From: an uncultured Comamonas sp. | Lineage (GTDB): Bacteria > Pseudomonadota > Gammaproteobacteria > Burkholderiales > Burkholderiaceae_C | Reading direction: 5' to 3' | NCBI GenBank assembly: GCA_902175065.1 | Contig: CABIIJ010000095.1 | Location: 1-33,233, forward strand | DNA: 33,233 nucleotides | Shown here: piece after piece, positions 8,756 to 20,900 of the stretch | Position numbering within the stretch: position 1 is the first letter of the stretch | Layout of the letters: each line of letters begins with the position of its first letter | The notes under the pieces: generated by a model | The model's input: only the letters and a program-made list of their open reading frames with translations | The model's database searches: none | What the model was told of the DNA's origin: nothing | Translations under genes and position numbers: made by a program

Positions 8756-10063
8756 ATGACAGATCATTCTGAGAAAAAAACCCCCGTCGAGGGGGGGATG
8801 GCAGCGGCCAGGCCAGCGGCCCGCCGCAAGGGGCTGGCCGTCATCGCCGGCGTGGTGGTGCTCGGCGCCCTGGCCTGGGGCGGCTGGGAGTGGCTGGTCA
8901 GCCGCAACTACGAAACCACGGACAACGCCTACGTTGCCGGCCACGTCGTGCAGGTCACGCCCCAGGTGGGCGGCACGGTGGTTGCCATTGGCGCCGACGA
9001 TACCGACCGGGTGCAGGCGGGCCAGTGGCTGGTGCAGCTCGATCCGGCCGATGCGCTGGTCGATCTGGCCAAGGCCGAAGCCGACCTGGCCCAGACGGCC
9101 CGCCAGGTGCGCAGCCTGTACGCAGGCAATGCGCCGCTGGAGGCCCAGGTCGTCCAGCGCCAGGCGGAGCTGCTGCGCCAGCAGACCGAGGCGGCCCGCG
9201 CCCAGGAGGACGTGCAGCGCCGCCGCACCCTGGCCCAGGCCGGAGCAGTGGGCCAGGAGGAATTCGACCACGCCCGGGCACAGGCCCGTACTGCGGACAA
9301 AGCCGTGGCCGCGGCCCAGGCCGCCGTGCAGGCCGCCCAGGCGCAACTGACGGCAGCGCAGGCCCAGACCCGGGGCAGCACCGCCAGCGAGCATCCTGGC
9401 GTGCTGGCCGCAGCCGCGCGGGTGCGCGAGGCGTATCTGGCGCTGCAGCGCACGCGCCTGCTGGCCCCGGTCAGCGGGCAAGTGGCCAAGCGGGGCGTAC
9501 AGCTGGGGCAGCGGGTGGCTGCGGGGGCGCCCTTGCTCACCATCGTGAATTTGCAGCAGTTGTGGGTGGACGCCAACTTCAAGGAAAGCCAGCTGGCGGC
9601 GCTGCGTGTCGGCCAGCCGGTGCAACTGGTGGCCGATGTCTATGGCCAGCCGGTGCGCTACCGTGGTGCGATTCAGGGCCTGGGTGCCGGCACGGGGGCG
9701 GCGTTTGCCCTGCTGCCCGCGCAGAACGCGACGGGCAACTGGATCAAGGTGGTGCAGCGGGTGCCGGTGCGCATCCGCCTGGATGCCCGGGAGCTGGCGG
9801 CGCATCCGCTGCGTGTCGGCCTGTCCATGCTGGTGCGGGTGGACATCCGCGATGCTGGCGATGCGGCGCAGGATGCTATCAATAAGGATGCTGTTTCCAC
9901 TGATAAAAAAACAAATTCAGATATAAACAATGCTGAAATCACTGCAAATTCAGTGGAAGATGCTACGAATTATGATTTTTCCCTGCCGCAGGCCGAGCAG
10001 CGCATCGCCCGCATCATCGCTGGCGAGAACGTCCCTGCCCTGACGGCCTGGCCCGGGGCGTGA
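8756..10063 (+). CDS. emrA: EmrA-type membrane fusion protein of a multidrug efflux pump
   Basis: A 435-residue HlyD-family adaptor that should link an inner-membrane MFS pump to an outer-membrane channel. One N-terminal transmembrane segment (GLAVIAGVVVLGALAWGGWEWL, about residues 24-45) is followed by the family motif ETTDNAYVAGHVVQVTPQVGG, a long Ala/Gln-rich coiled coil (about 100-215), and the beta-barrel part RTRLLAPVSGQVAKRGVQLGQ to DANFKESQLAALRVGQPV. The start MTDHSEK was chosen because it directly precedes the usual cytoplasmic head. Residues about 373-406 (DAINKDAVSTDKKTNS and onward) are an AT-rich Asn/Asp/Thr-rich stretch made largely by repeat E, placed between the last beta strand and the family's closing helix AEQRIARIIAGEN. 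emrB follows 9 bp later. Confidence 0.92.
   Translation: MTDHSEKKTPVEGGMAAARPAARRKGLAVIAGVVVLGALAWGGWEWLVSRNYETTDNAYVAGHVVQVTPQVGGTVVAIGADDTDRVQAGQWLVQLDPADALVDLAKAEADLAQTARQVRSLYAGNAPLEAQVVQRQAELLRQQTEAARAQEDVQRRRTLAQAGAVGQEEFDHARAQARTADKAVAAAQAAVQAAQAQLTAAQAQTRGSTASEHPGVLAAAARVREAYLALQRTRLLAPVSGQVAKRGVQLGQRVAAGAPLLTIVNLQQLWVDANFKESQLAALRVGQPVQLVADVYGQPVRYRGAIQGLGAGTGAAFALLPAQNATGNWIKVVQRVPVRIRLDARELAAHPLRVGLSMLVRVDIRDAGDAAQDAINKDAVSTDKKTNSDINNAEITANSVEDATNYDFSLPQAEQRIARIIAGENVPALTAWPGA
9887..9966. repeat. Palindromic repeat, copy E (inside emrA)
   Basis: Left end GATGCTGTTTCCAC (9887-9900) pairs with GTGGAAGATGCTAC (9953-9966), and the arms continue inward with ACAAATTCAGAT and a diverged GCTGAAATCACTGC. 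The layout (AGC outer end, TTCC block, TTTCAG-like inner block) matches copies A and B. It is in frame with emrA and strongly AT-rich compared with the gene around it. Confidence 0.7.
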
Positions 10064-10072
10064 TTGGCTGCC

Positions 10073-11620
10073 ATGCACGCTACTGCCCCTGCGCCTTTGA
10101 AGGGCGCCCAACTGGCCCTGGGTACGCTGGCCCTGTCCCTGGCCACTTTCATGAACGTGCTGGATTCGACCATCGCCAACGTGGCCCTGCCCGCCATCTC
10201 CGGCGATGTGGGCGTCAGCCCCGGCCAGGGCACCTGGGTGATTACCAGCTTTGGCGTGGCCAATGCCATTTCCGTGCCGCTCACCGGGTGGCTGACCCAG
10301 CGCTTTGGCGCGGTGCGCCTGTTTACGGCCAGCGTGCTGTTGTTCGTGCTCACTTCCTGGCTGTGCGGCTTTGCCGGGTCGCTGGAAACCCTGGTGCTGT
10401 TCCGCGTGCTGCAGGGGGCGGTGGCTGGGCCGATGATCCCCCTGTCGCAAACCCTGCTGCTGGCCAGCTACCCCGCGTCCCGTGCCGGTACGGCCCTGGC
10501 CCTGTGGGGCATGACGACGCTGGTGGCCCCGGTCGTGGGGCCGCTGCTGGGGGGCTGGATTACCGACAACGTCTCCTGGCCGTGGATTTTCTACATCAAC
10601 GTTCCCGTCGGCCTGGCTGCGGCGCTGATGACCTGGAGCATCTACCGCAAGCGGGAGACGCCCACGCGCAAGCTGCCGATCGACAGCATCGGCCTGGCCC
10701 TGCTGGTGCTGTGGGTGGGGGCGCTGCAACTGATGCTCGATACCGGCAAGGAGCATGACTGGTTTGCCTCCGGCTTCGTCGTCGCCCTGGCCGTGGTGGC
10801 GGCGGTCAGCTTCGTGGTGTTCGTGCTGTGGGAGCTGACCGATGCCCACCCGGTGGTGGATCTGAGCCTGTTCCGCCAGCGCAACTTTGCCGCCGGGGTG
10901 GTGGCGCTGTCGGTCGCCTACGGCGTGTTTTTCGGCAATGTGGTGCTGCTGCCGCTGTGGCTGCAGCAGTGGATGGGCTACACCTCCACCGCTGCCGGCA
11001 TGGCGCTGGCCCCGGTGGGCCTGTTCGCCATCCTCCTGACGCCCCTGGTCGGGAAGAAGGTCGCCCAGTGGGACCCGCGCAAAATGGCCACCCTGGCATT
11101 CATCGTTTTTGCCCTGGTGATGGGGATGCGGGCGCAGTTTTCGACCGACACCGACTTTGCCCACATCATGGTGCCCACCCTGGTGCAGGGCGTGGCCATG
11201 GCGTTTTTCTTCATCCCGCTGACCAGCATCACGTTGAGCGGCCTGCCGCCGATGCGCATTCCGGCCGCCGCCGGCCTGAGCAATTTCGTGCGCATCACGG
11301 CCGGGGCCATGGGCGTGTCCATCAGCACCACGCTGTGGGAAAACCGTGCGGCCATGCACCATGCCCACCTGACCGAAACCCTGGTCGACGGCCAGGGCGT
11401 TCTCGCCCAGACCCTGGCGCAATTGCAAAAAGCCGGATTGACCCGGGAACAGGCCTGGGCGCAAATCAACCGGCTCATCGACCAGCAGGCCTACACCCGG
11501 GCGGTGGACGATATTTTCTGGGCCTCGTCGCTGCTGTTCATCGTGCTGATCGGCTTCATCTGGCTGACCCGCCGCCCTGTCCCGGTGGGCGCGATGCCCG
11601 CCGACGCGGCGGCGCATTGA
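10073..11620 (+). CDS. emrB: EmrB/QacA-type MFS multidrug transporter (DHA2 family)
   Basis: A 515-residue integral membrane protein with about 14 hydrophobic segments, as expected for the DHA2 drug:proton antiporters. Motifs: ATFMNVLDSTIANVALPAI in TM1 (motif D1 type), GWLTQRFGAVRLF (motif A) after TM2, and WGMTTLVAPVVGPLLGGWI (motif C, antiporter motif) in TM5. The start is taken at ATG 10073; a TTG three codons earlier directly follows the emrA stop and is a weaker alternative. It forms an operon with emrA. The substrate cannot be told from sequence. Confidence 0.93.
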   Translation: MHATAPAPLKGAQLALGTLALSLATFMNVLDSTIANVALPAISGDVGVSPGQGTWVITSFGVANAISVPLTGWLTQRFGAVRLFTASVLLFVLTSWLCGFAGSLETLVLFRVLQGAVAGPMIPLSQTLLLASYPASRAGTALALWGMTTLVAPVVGPLLGGWITDNVSWPWIFYINVPVGLAAALMTWSIYRKRETPTRKLPIDSIGLALLVLWVGALQLMLDTGKEHDWFASGFVVALAVVAAVSFVVFVLWELTDAHPVVDLSLFRQRNFAAGVVALSVAYGVFFGNVVLLPLWLQQWMGYTSTAAGMALAPVGLFAILLTPLVGKKVAQWDPRKMATLAFIVFALVMGMRAQFSTDTDFAHIMVPTLVQGVAMAFFFIPLTSITLSGLPPMRIPAAAGLSNFVRITAGAMGVSISTTLWENRAAMHHAHLTETLVDGQGVLAQTLAQLQKAGLTREQAWAQINRLIDQQAYTRAVDDIFWASSLLFIVLIGFIWLTRRPVPVGAMPADAAAH

Positions 11621-11641
11621 TTTTTTTGAAAAACCTTGAAA

Positions 11642-11737
11642 TGGCGGAAGGCAGCAGGAGTCGAACCTACCTGGGAGTGGCTGACACCCCCTACCGGGTT
11701 TGAAGCCCGGCCACGCCACCGGGCGTGGTTGCCTTCC
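11642..11737 (-). tRNA. selC: tRNA-Sec (UCA anticodon)
   Basis: A 96-nt gene with encoded CCA end (11642-11644). It has the long acceptor stem starting GGAAGGCA, an anticodon arm CCGGGCTTCAAACCCGG with anticodon TCA at 11701-11703, a long extra arm (GGGGGTGTCAGCCACTCCC) and the T-arm AGGTTCGACTCCT. Length and layout match E. coli selC. It lies 41 bp after selB on the same strand and is the last gene of the fdn-fdhE-selAB run, so it may be cotranscribed. emrB is convergent on the other side. Confidence 0.97.
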
Positions 11738-11778
11738 TTTGCGTGTTGGCAGCGGCGATTGTAGTGGCTGGCCGGTGG

Positions 11779-13725
<1,947 letters not shown>

Positions 13726-13768
13726 GGGGTTCAGCGTAAACGGGTGAGGGGTGTTTTCGATAAATACT

Positions 13769-13850
13769 GTAGCTTGTTCCGCTTGAAAACAAAGGATTTC
13801 AGATATGAATCTATATGAAATCCTTGATTTTTTAGTGGAGAAAGCTATTC
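13769..13850. repeat. Palindromic repeat, copy B (selA-selB gap)
   Basis: Arms TAGCTTGTTCCGCTTGAAAA and, inverted, GAATAGCTTTCTCCACTAAA meet near GATATGAATCTATAT. It fills most of the selA-selB gap, starting 3 bp from the selA stop. The stretch 13785-13802 is an exact reverse complement of 1195-1212 in copy A. It would fold in the sel transcript. Confidence 0.8.
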
Positions 13851-13852
13851 TT

Positions 13853-15247
13853 TTATGTATTCAATAGCGTCAGCTGTTCCGTGAACGCAGGCTGCTCGGC
13901 TTCTTCCAGGCAGCGCAGATCCAGCCACAGCGCCCCGTCCTGGGCGCGGCCGATGGTGGGGCGCGGCAGGCGGCGCAGGCGTTCTTGCAGTTCGGTGACG
14001 CTGGCGGTTCTGGCCTGCGGGCGCAGCAGCAGGCCGAAGCTCTCCAGGCTGTCCACCGGCAGGGCGCCGCTGCCGATCTGGCTGCGCATGGGGCCGGGGG
14101 CCACGCTCCAATCTGCGCCCAGGGCGGCTTGCAGCAGCGGGGCCAGCGCTTCGGCCTGGGCCTGCATGGCGCTGGCCGGGCGGGTGAACAGGCGCAGCGT
14201 GGTCAGGCGCTGGGCCAGGGTTTCCGGGTGCTGGTACAGGCGCAGCGTGGCTTCCAGCGCGGCCAGGGTGAGCTTGCCGACGCGCAGCGCCCGTTTCAGG
14301 GGGTGGCGCTTGATGCGGGCGATCAAGTCCTTGCGGCCAACGATCAGGCCCGCCTGCGGCCCGCCCAGCAGCTTGTCGCCGCTGAAGGTCACCACATCCG
14401 CGCCGCGGGCAATGGTCTGCGCCACGGTCACTTCCGGCGGCAGGCCCCAGGCGGCCATGTCGACCAGAGTGCCGCTGCCCAGATCGACCACCATCGGCAG
14501 GCTGGCGGCGTGGGCCAGGGCGGCCACGTCGGCATCGGCCACGCTGCGGGTAAAGCCCTGGATGGCGTAGTTGCTGGTGTGCACCTTCATGAGCAGGGCG
14601 GTGTGCTCGCCGATGGCCCGCTCGTAGTCGTAGGCGTGGGTGCGGTTGGTGGTGCCCACTTCCACCAGGCGGCAGCCGGCCTGGGCCATGATGTCCGGGA
14701 TGCGGAAGGCCCCGCCGATCTCCACCAGCTCCCCGCGCGAGACGACCACTTCGCCCCCGGCAGCCAGGGCGCCCAGGGTGAGCAGCACGGCGGCGGCGTT
14801 GTTGTTCACAATGGTGGCGGCCTCGGCGCCGGTGAGCTGGCAGATCAGGTCGGTGACGAGATCGTCCCGGTCGCCGCGCCCGCCGTCTTCCAGGTCGTAT
14901 TCCAGGTTCATCGGGCAGGTCAGCGCCTGGGCCACGCTGGCCACCACCTCGGGCGGCAGCAGGGCGCGGCCCAGGTTGGTGTGCAGCACGGTGCCGGTGA
15001 GGTTGAACACGGGTTTCAAACGCGGCGCGTGGCGGCGCTCCAGCGCCTGCTGCACCTGGGCGGCGATGGCGGCGGGGGCGGTATGCGCGGCTTGCAGGGT
15101 GCTGGCGCGAAGCTGCACGCGCAGCGCGTCCAGAACCTGGCGCAGCGCTGCCGTGGTGCTGCTGCGGCCATATTCGGCCAGCAGCGGGGCCAGGGCGGCA
15201 TCGCGCAGCAGGGCATCGGCCGAGGGGATGCGGGGCGGGGTGGTCAT
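13853..15247 (-). CDS. selA: L-seryl-tRNA(Sec) selenium transferase
   Basis: A 464-residue PLP enzyme (E. coli 463) that converts Ser-tRNA(Sec) to Sec-tRNA using selenophosphate. Motifs: [18 protein letters not shown] near residue 85, [45 protein letters not shown] and [13 protein letters not shown] with the PLP lysine. The open frame extends 81 codons upstream through the end of fdhE, but [14 protein letters not shown] matches the family start and lies 20 bp after the fdhE stop. The gene ends 3 bp before repeat B. Confidence 0.97.
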   Translation of the reverse strand: MTTPPRIPSADALLRDAALAPLLAEYGRSSTTAALRQVLDALRVQLRASTLQAAHTAPAAIAAQVQQALERRHAPRLKPVFNLTGTVLHTNLGRALLPPEVVASVAQALTCPMNLEYDLEDGGRGDRDDLVTDLICQLTGAEAATIVNNNAAAVLLTLGALAAGGEVVVSRGELVEIGGAFRIPDIMAQAGCRLVEVGTTNRTHAYDYERAIGEHTALLMKVHTSNYAIQGFTRSVADADVAALAHAASLPMVVDLGSGTLVDMAAWGLPPEVTVAQTIARGADVVTFSGDKLLGGPQAGLIVGRKDLIARIKRHPLKRALRVGKLTLAALEATLRLYQHPETLAQRLTTLRLFTRPASAMQAQAEALAPLLQAALGADWSVAPGPMRSQIGSGALPVDSLESFGLLLRPQARTASVTELQERLRRLPRPTIGRAQDGALWLDLRCLEEAEQPAFTEQLTLLNT

Positions 15248-15267
15248 GGCGCGGGCGCTGTCGTGGA

Positions 15268-16266
15268 TTAGTGGCTGGTATTGCTGGGGAAGGGGTCGAT
15301 GAGCGTGTCGGCCGCGCCCGTGTCGGCCTGTTCCTCGGCCACGGCGACGTAGAGCAGCGGGTTGGCGCTGGCACGCCGGAAGGGCGTCTCGCTCATCAGC
15401 AAGTCCAGCATCAGGCTGGCCAGATCGTCGGCCAGCGGTTCGGCCAGCGGGTCTTTTTCCTGGTTGACGAGTTTGCGGTACGTGCCGCATTCATCGCAGG
15501 TTTCCGCCGTGACGATGTCCTTGATGCCTTCGATGATCTGGTAGTGGACGCCCTTGGTGCTTTCGCAGTGCGAGCACTTGACGCGCACCATGTGCCAGTC
15601 GGTGCCACAGCCGCCGCAGTGCAGGTAGCGGTGGCCGCTGGCCTGCCCGCCGATGCGGATGACGCTGGCCACCGGTTCGCTGGCGCAGACGGGGCAGATG
15701 GTGGCAGGGTGCATCTGCGGCATGTCGGCCTCGCGCAGGCTGGCGGCCCGTTGCGTCAGGCGCACTTGCAGCGCGGCCATGACGAAGGGGGCCATGCCGA
15801 TGTAGCGTGCAGCCAGGTCCTTGTTCAGGAGCTGGCGGGCAATGCTGTCGCGCTCGTCGCCGGGCAGCTGGCGCAGCTCGGCCAGCAAGGGTTGCAGGGC
15901 GGCGGGCAGGCCGGTGGCCTGGCTGGCCAGGGTGTCCAGGATGTGCTCCAGCACCGGTTGCCAGTCCTGCAGGCCCGCATCCAGTTGTTCTGCGGCCGGG
16001 AACAGCGGCATTCCGTGCGCCTGGGCGCGTTGCATCGCGCTGCGATCGGCCTCGGGCGCAGGCAGCGCCTTGGCCGCCTGGTGCTGGGCGCTGACGATGT
16101 GGGCGGCAAATTCCAGGTAATCGGCAATCGGGTTGCCTGCGGCCAGCTGGCGCAGGCGGGCGGCGCGTTCGATGAACAGGCTGCCGATTTGCGGCGGCAG
16201 CACGCGCGGGAAGGTGGTGTTGTCCAGCGCCTCGATCTCGCCGGGTTGCAGGATGCGTCGTGACAT
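15268..16266 (-). CDS. fdhE: Formate dehydrogenase accessory protein FdhE
   Basis: A 332-residue cytoplasmic protein needed for maturation of membrane-bound formate dehydrogenases. It has the four CxxC pairs of the family: C191/C194 (ICPVCASEP), C217/C220 (HCGGCGTDW), C231/C234 ([10 protein letters not shown]) and C257/C260 ([10 protein letters not shown]), known to bind iron. The start [12 protein letters not shown] is preceded by GAGGA about 9 bp upstream. Between it and fdnI there is a strong hairpin (16290-16327). Position after fdnGHI is the classic one. Confidence 0.96.
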   Translation of the reverse strand: MSRRILQPGEIEALDNTTFPRVLPPQIGSLFIERAARLRQLAAGNPIADYLEFAAHIVSAQHQAAKALPAPEADRSAMQRAQAHGMPLFPAAEQLDAGLQDWQPVLEHILDTLASQATGLPAALQPLLAELRQLPGDERDSIARQLLNKDLAARYIGMAPFVMAALQVRLTQRAASLREADMPQMHPATICPVCASEPVASVIRIGGQASGHRYLHCGGCGTDWHMVRVKCSHCESTKGVHYQIIEGIKDIVTAETCDECGTYRKLVNQEKDPLAEPLADDLASLMLDLLMSETPFRRASANPLLYVAVAEEQADTGAADTLIDPFPSNTSH

Positions 16267-16289
16267 AAAACATCTTCCTCAAAATAAAG

Positions 16290-16327
16290 ACCGCCGACAT
16301 GCTCTTGTTTCAAGAGCTGTCGGCGGT
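16290..16327 (-). promoter_or_regulatory. Strong hairpin between fdnI and fdhE
   Basis: ACCGCCGACA-T-GCTCTTG pairs with CAAGAGC-TGTCGGCGGT around a TTT loop: about 17 base pairs with one bulge, mostly GC. On the transcribed (minus) strand it is followed by CTTTATTTTGAGG, a broken U-tract that runs into the fdhE ribosome site. It may be a partial terminator or an mRNA stabiliser that sets fdnGHI above fdhE-selAB. Confidence 0.65.
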
Positions 16328-16356
16328 TGTTGCATCAGCGCTAGGGGCTGATTTTA
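16315..16356. repeat. Palindromic repeat, copy G (fdnI-fdhE gap)
   Basis: AGCTGTCGGCGG on the left and AGCGCTAGGGGCTGATTTT on the right form a short imperfect palindrome. The left arm shares AGCTGTCGGCG with copy F in moeA. It overlaps the right half of the stronger hairpin at 16290-16327, so two folds compete for the same bases. Confidence 0.55.
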
Positions 16357-16359
16357 CGC

Positions 16360-16986
16360 TTAGTCATTATCCCCCGTCACCTTGCGGTACCAGCCCCGGT
16401 GGTGCTGTTTGGCCCAGGCGCGGGTGACGGTGCCGTACATCATGGCGCGGATGGTGCCGCGCGTCCAAATGGCGGCATAGACGTGCATGACGATCAGGCC
16501 GATCATGGCCACGGCGGCGATGGCATGTACCACCGAGGCCAGGCGCACGATGTCCACCGCAGGCGTCCACCACGCACGCCACATGAAGACGCCGCTGACG
16601 GTGATGGCTGCCATGCTGACCACCAGCCCCCAGAACAGCAGCTTCTGGCCGCCGTTGTACTTGCCTTGCTCGGGCATGGCGTGGTCGTCGCCGTCGATCA
16701 TCTTGTCCACGTTCTTCAGCCACTCGTAGTCACGCGGCTCCATGATGTTGAGCTTGGCAAAGCGCAGCGCCATGACCAGGAAGCCCACGGCCATCACCAC
16801 CCCGATGTAGGGGTGCAGGATGCGCGTCCACGGCCCGCCGCCGAACAGTTGCGTCAGCGGAAAGAACGCGGGATGGAAGAACGCCAGCCCCGACAGTGCC
16901 AGCAGGATGAAGCAGATGCCCACCACCCAGTGGTTGGCCCGTTCCGATGCGTTGTAGCGCACCAAGTCACGCGGGTTGCGAATCAT
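16360..16986 (-). CDS. fdnI: Formate dehydrogenase gamma subunit, cytochrome b556
   Basis: A 208-residue membrane subunit of formate dehydrogenase-N/O type (E. coli FdnI 217). It should carry two b haems and pass electrons from FdnH to quinone. Four hydrophobic segments are seen: [57 protein letters not shown] and [21 protein letters not shown]. Candidate haem histidines lie in [19 protein letters not shown] and VMHVYAA. It starts within the last codons of fdnH (ATGA overlap), so translation is probably coupled. Confidence 0.96.
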   Translation of the reverse strand: MIRNPRDLVRYNASERANHWVVGICFILLALSGLAFFHPAFFPLTQLFGGGPWTRILHPYIGVVMAVGFLVMALRFAKLNIMEPRDYEWLKNVDKMIDGDDHAMPEQGKYNGGQKLLFWGLVVSMAAITVSGVFMWRAWWTPAVDIVRLASVVHAIAAVAMIGLIVMHVYAAIWTRGTIRAMMYGTVTRAWAKQHHRGWYRKVTGDND

Positions 16987-17915
16987 GGCTGAGTCTCCTT
17001 CTGTGCTGCGGCTTCCTGGTCTTTGCGTTCCATTTCATCTTCCAGCTCCTTGGACACCTCGTTGGGGCCTTTGGTGATGTAGTGAAACAGACTGCCCACG
17101 GCGGCAGCGCCCAGGGCGGCCATGGCCAGGGGTTTGGCCACGCCTTTCCACAGGGCCACCATGGGGCTGATCTTCGGATCGTCCGGCAGGCCCTTGTAGA
17201 GCGAGGGCTTGTCCGCATGGTGCAGCACGTACATGACGTGCGTGCCGCCCACGCCCTGCGGGTCGTACAGACCGGCGTTGGCGTAGCCCCGGTTCTGCAG
17301 GTCGCCGATGCGCCGTTCGGCCTGGCTGTGCATGGCCTCCTTGGTGCCGAACATGATGGCCCCGGTCGGGCAGGTCTTGACGCAGGCGGGCTCGCGCCCC
17401 ACGGCCACGCGGTCGGAACACAGGGTGCACTTGTACGCCTTGTTGTCCTTTTTGGAGATGCGCGGCACGTTGAACGGGCAGCCCGTCACGCAGTAGCCGC
17501 AGCCGATGCACTGGTCCTGCTGGAAGTCCACGATGCCGTTGGCGTACTGCACGATGGCACCGGGCGAGGGGCAGGCCTTCAGGCACCCCGGGTCTTCGCA
17601 ATGCATGCAGCCATCCTTGCGGATGAGCCATTCCAGGTTGCCGGTGGCCTCGTTCTCGTATTCGGCAAAGCGCATCACGGTCCACGACTGATCGGTCAGA
17701 TCGGTCGGGTTGTCGTACACGCCCGCAGCCAGGGTGCCGATGTCGTCGCGCAGATCGTTCCACTCCATGCAGGCGGTCTGGCAGGCCTTGCAGCCGATGC
17801 ACTTGGAGACGTCGATCAGCTTGGCGACCTCGCCCCCGTGCGCCCCCCGCGCACTGGGCGCGGGGGTGGTGGTGGCCGAACGGCGCTTGATATCTAAAGA
17901 CATGGTCGAAGACAT
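16983..17915 (-). CDS. fdnH: Formate dehydrogenase beta subunit, iron-sulfur protein
   Basis: A 310-residue electron-transfer subunit with four 4Fe-4S clusters. The first motif is C39-x2-C42-x2-C45-x3-C49 ([15 protein letters not shown]); three further Cys groups follow at [27 protein letters not shown] and CTLCSDRV...CVKTCP. A single C-terminal transmembrane helix ([19 protein letters not shown]) anchors it on the periplasmic side, as in FdnH. The start is supported by AAAGGAG 8 bp upstream. It is 14 bp after fdnG and overlaps fdnI. Confidence 0.97.
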   Translation of the reverse strand: MSSTMSLDIKRRSATTTPAPSARGAHGGEVAKLIDVSKCIGCKACQTACMEWNDLRDDIGTLAAGVYDNPTDLTDQSWTVMRFAEYENEATGNLEWLIRKDGCMHCEDPGCLKACPSPGAIVQYANGIVDFQQDQCIGCGYCVTGCPFNVPRISKKDNKAYKCTLCSDRVAVGREPACVKTCPTGAIMFGTKEAMHSQAERRIGDLQNRGYANAGLYDPQGVGGTHVMYVLHHADKPSLYKGLPDDPKISPMVALWKGVAKPLAMAALGAAAVGSLFHYITKGPNEVSKELEDEMERKDQEAAAQKETQP

Positions 17916-17929
17916 GGTTTCTTACTCCT

Positions 17930-20900
17930 TTACACCTTCTCGACCTTCACGAGGAAGGTCTTGGTTTCGGGGGTGAAGCTGTTGCCGTCGCCCACGGACG
18001 CCGTCAGGTTGTTCGCCATGTGCCCCTTGCGCCCCTGGGAGGCAAAGCCCCAGTGGATGGGCACGCCCACGTGGTGGATGGTCTTGCCGTCGATCTGCAT
18101 CGGCTTCATGCGCTTGGTGACGACGGCCGCCGCCTTGACGAAGCCGCGCTTGGAGCTGACCTTGATCTGCTGGCCGGTTTCGATGCCCAGCTCCTGGGCC
18201 AGCGCCTCGCCGATTTCCACGAACTGCTCCGGCTGCACGATGTTGTTCAGGTGCACGTGCTTGGTCCAGTAGTGGAAGTGTTCGGTCAGGCGGTAGCTGG
18301 TGCCCACGTGCGGGAACTCCTTCGGGTCGCCCGCGGTGTCCTTGACGGAATCCAGAATCCGCGCTGCCGGGCTGATGACGGCCAGCTTGTTCTCCGGGTA
18401 CATCGGGTTGTAGCCCAGCGGGTTGTCGAAAGCCTCGTAGTGGGTCGGGAACGGCCCTTCGTTCATGCCCTTGCGGGAGAAGAAGCGGGCTACGCCCTCC
18501 GGGTTCATGATGAAGGGGTTCACCACCTCGGGGTCCATCGTCGGGCCCATGTCCGGCACGTCTGCACCCACCCAGCGGCTGCCGTTCCACTGCACCAGCA
18601 CGCGGTCGGGGTCGAACGGCTTGCCCTGGCGGTCGCAGGATGCGCGGTTGTAGAGCACGCGGCGGTTCGCCGGCCAGGCCCAGGCCCAGTTGAGCGTGTT
18701 GCCCACGCCGGTCGGGTCGCTGTTGTCGCGCCGGGCCATCTGGTTGCCCGACGAAGTCCAGCAGCCCGCCCAGATCCAGCAGCCGCCCAGGGTGGTGCCG
18801 TCGGCCCGCATCTCGCCGAAGCCGGCCAGCTGCTCGCCTGCCTTGCGGATGACCTTGCCGTCCGCATCGGTCAGATCGACCAGGGCGCGGCCGTTGTACT
18901 CCTTGGCGATTTCCTCGCTGCTGGGGTGCGCGGCCTGGGCATAAGGCCAGTACAGGTTGGCGATGGGGTCGGGGAACTGGCCGCCTTCCTTCTCGTAGAG
19001 CTTCTTCATGCGCAGGTGCAGGGCCGACATGATGTTGATGTCGGTCTGCGCCTCGCCCGGGGCGTCAGCCGCCTTCCAGTGCCACTGCAGCACGCGCGAG
19101 GAGCTGACGATGGCGCCATCCTCCTCGGCAAAGCAGGTGGTCGGCAGGCGGAACACCTCGGTCTGGATGCTGGCGGGGTCCACATCGTTGTACTCGCCGT
19201 GGTTTTTCCAGAACTCCGAGGTTTCCGTGACCAGCGGGTCCATGATGACGAGGAACTTGAGCTTCTTCAGCCCTTCGCGCACGTTGTTGGAGTTGGCCAG
19301 CGAGGCCAGCGGGTTGAAGCCCTGGGCGATGTAGCCGTTGACCTTGCCCTGGTTCATCAGGTCGAAGACCTTGAGCATGTCGTAGGACTGGTCGAGCTTG
19401 GGCAGGTAGTTGAACGCCCAGTCGTTTTCCGCCGTGGCCGCAGGCCCCCACCACGCCTTCATCAGGCTGACGTGGAACTTGGGGTAGTTGGCCCAGTAGT
19501 TCATCTGGCCGGGGCGCAGCGGCTTGGGCGTGCGCGTGGCGATGTACTGCTGGTAGTCCTGTTCCCGCTCGTTGGGCAGGGTCAGGTAGCCCGGCAGAGA
19601 GGCCGAGAGAATGCCCAGGTCGGTCAGCCCCTGGATGTTGGAGTGCCCGCGCAGCGCATTCATGCCGCCGCCCGCCACACCGATGTTGCCGCACAGCAGT
19701 TGCACCAGCGCACCGGCACGCAGCATCTGCGCACCCGTGGTGTGCTGTGTCCAGCCCAGGGCGTACATGATGGTGGCCACGCGCCCGGCCTGGGCGGTGG
19801 AGGCGAACTTCTCGCAGACGTGCAGGAATTTCTCCTTGGGCGTGCCGCAGATGCTCTCCACCTTTTCCGGGGTGTAGCCCGCGTAGTGGCGCTTGAGCCA
19901 CTGGTATACGCAGCGCGGGTGCTGCAGGCTGGGATCGACCTTGACGAAGCCGTCCTCGCCCAGCTCGTAGTCCCAGGTGGACTTGTCGTAGGTGCGGGTT
20001 TCGGGGTTGTAGCCCGAGAAGATGCCCTCGTCGAAGGCAAAGTCCTCACGCACGATGAAGCTGAAGTCCGTGTAGTTCTTCACATACTCGTGGTGGATCT
20101 TGTCGTGCGTGAGCAGGTAATTGATCATGCCGCCCAGGAACACGATGTCCGACCCCGAACGGATGGGGGCGTAGAAATCGGCTACCGATGCGGAGCGGTT
20201 GAAGCGCGGATCGACCACCATGAAGTAGGCGCCGTTGTGCTCCTTGGCCTCGGTCACCCATTTGAAGCCGCAGGGGTGGGCTTCAGCGGCATTGCCGCCC
20301 ATGATGAGGATGACATCAGCGTTCTTGATGTCCACCCAATGGTTTGTCATGGCTCCACGGCCAAACGTCGGGGCAAGACCTGCCACCGTCGGGCCGTGTC
20401 AGACACGTGCTTGGTTGTCGAGCGCCAGCAGGCCCCAGGAGCGGGCCACCTTGTGCGTGATGTAACCGGCTTCGTTGCTGGAGGCCGAGGCGGCCAGCAT
20501 ACCGGTGGAGAGCCATCGGTTCACCGTCTGGCCGGCTGCGTTCTGCGCCTCGAAGTTGGCGTCGCGGTCGTCCTTGAGCAGGCGGGCGATGCGGTCGAGC
20601 GCCTCGTCCCAGCCCATGCGCTTCCACTCGCTGGAGCCGGGAGCGCGGTACTCGGGGAATTTCAGGCGGTTGGGGCTGTTGACGAAGTCCATCAGCGAGG
20701 CGCCCTTGGGGCACAGCGTGCCGCGGTTGACCGGATGGTCCGGGTCGCCTTCGACGTGCATGATGCCCAATTTGGCATTGCGCACGCCGTCGCTGTGTGC
20801 GTACATCAGAATGCCGCAGCCCACCGAGCAGTATGTGCAGGTCTGGCGTGTGACCGTCGCTGCGGTAAGTTTGAACTGGCGTACTTCCGCCAAGGCCGTG

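Noticed and set aside
11590-11632. Terminator after emrB
   Set aside because: A run of seven T is present but the preceding GC stem is only about 5 bp and 7 bp away; too weak to call.
20399-20401. Stop codon splitting fdnG into two pieces
   Set aside because: Not a pseudogene: position, context, SECIS and nearby selABC all indicate selenocysteine.
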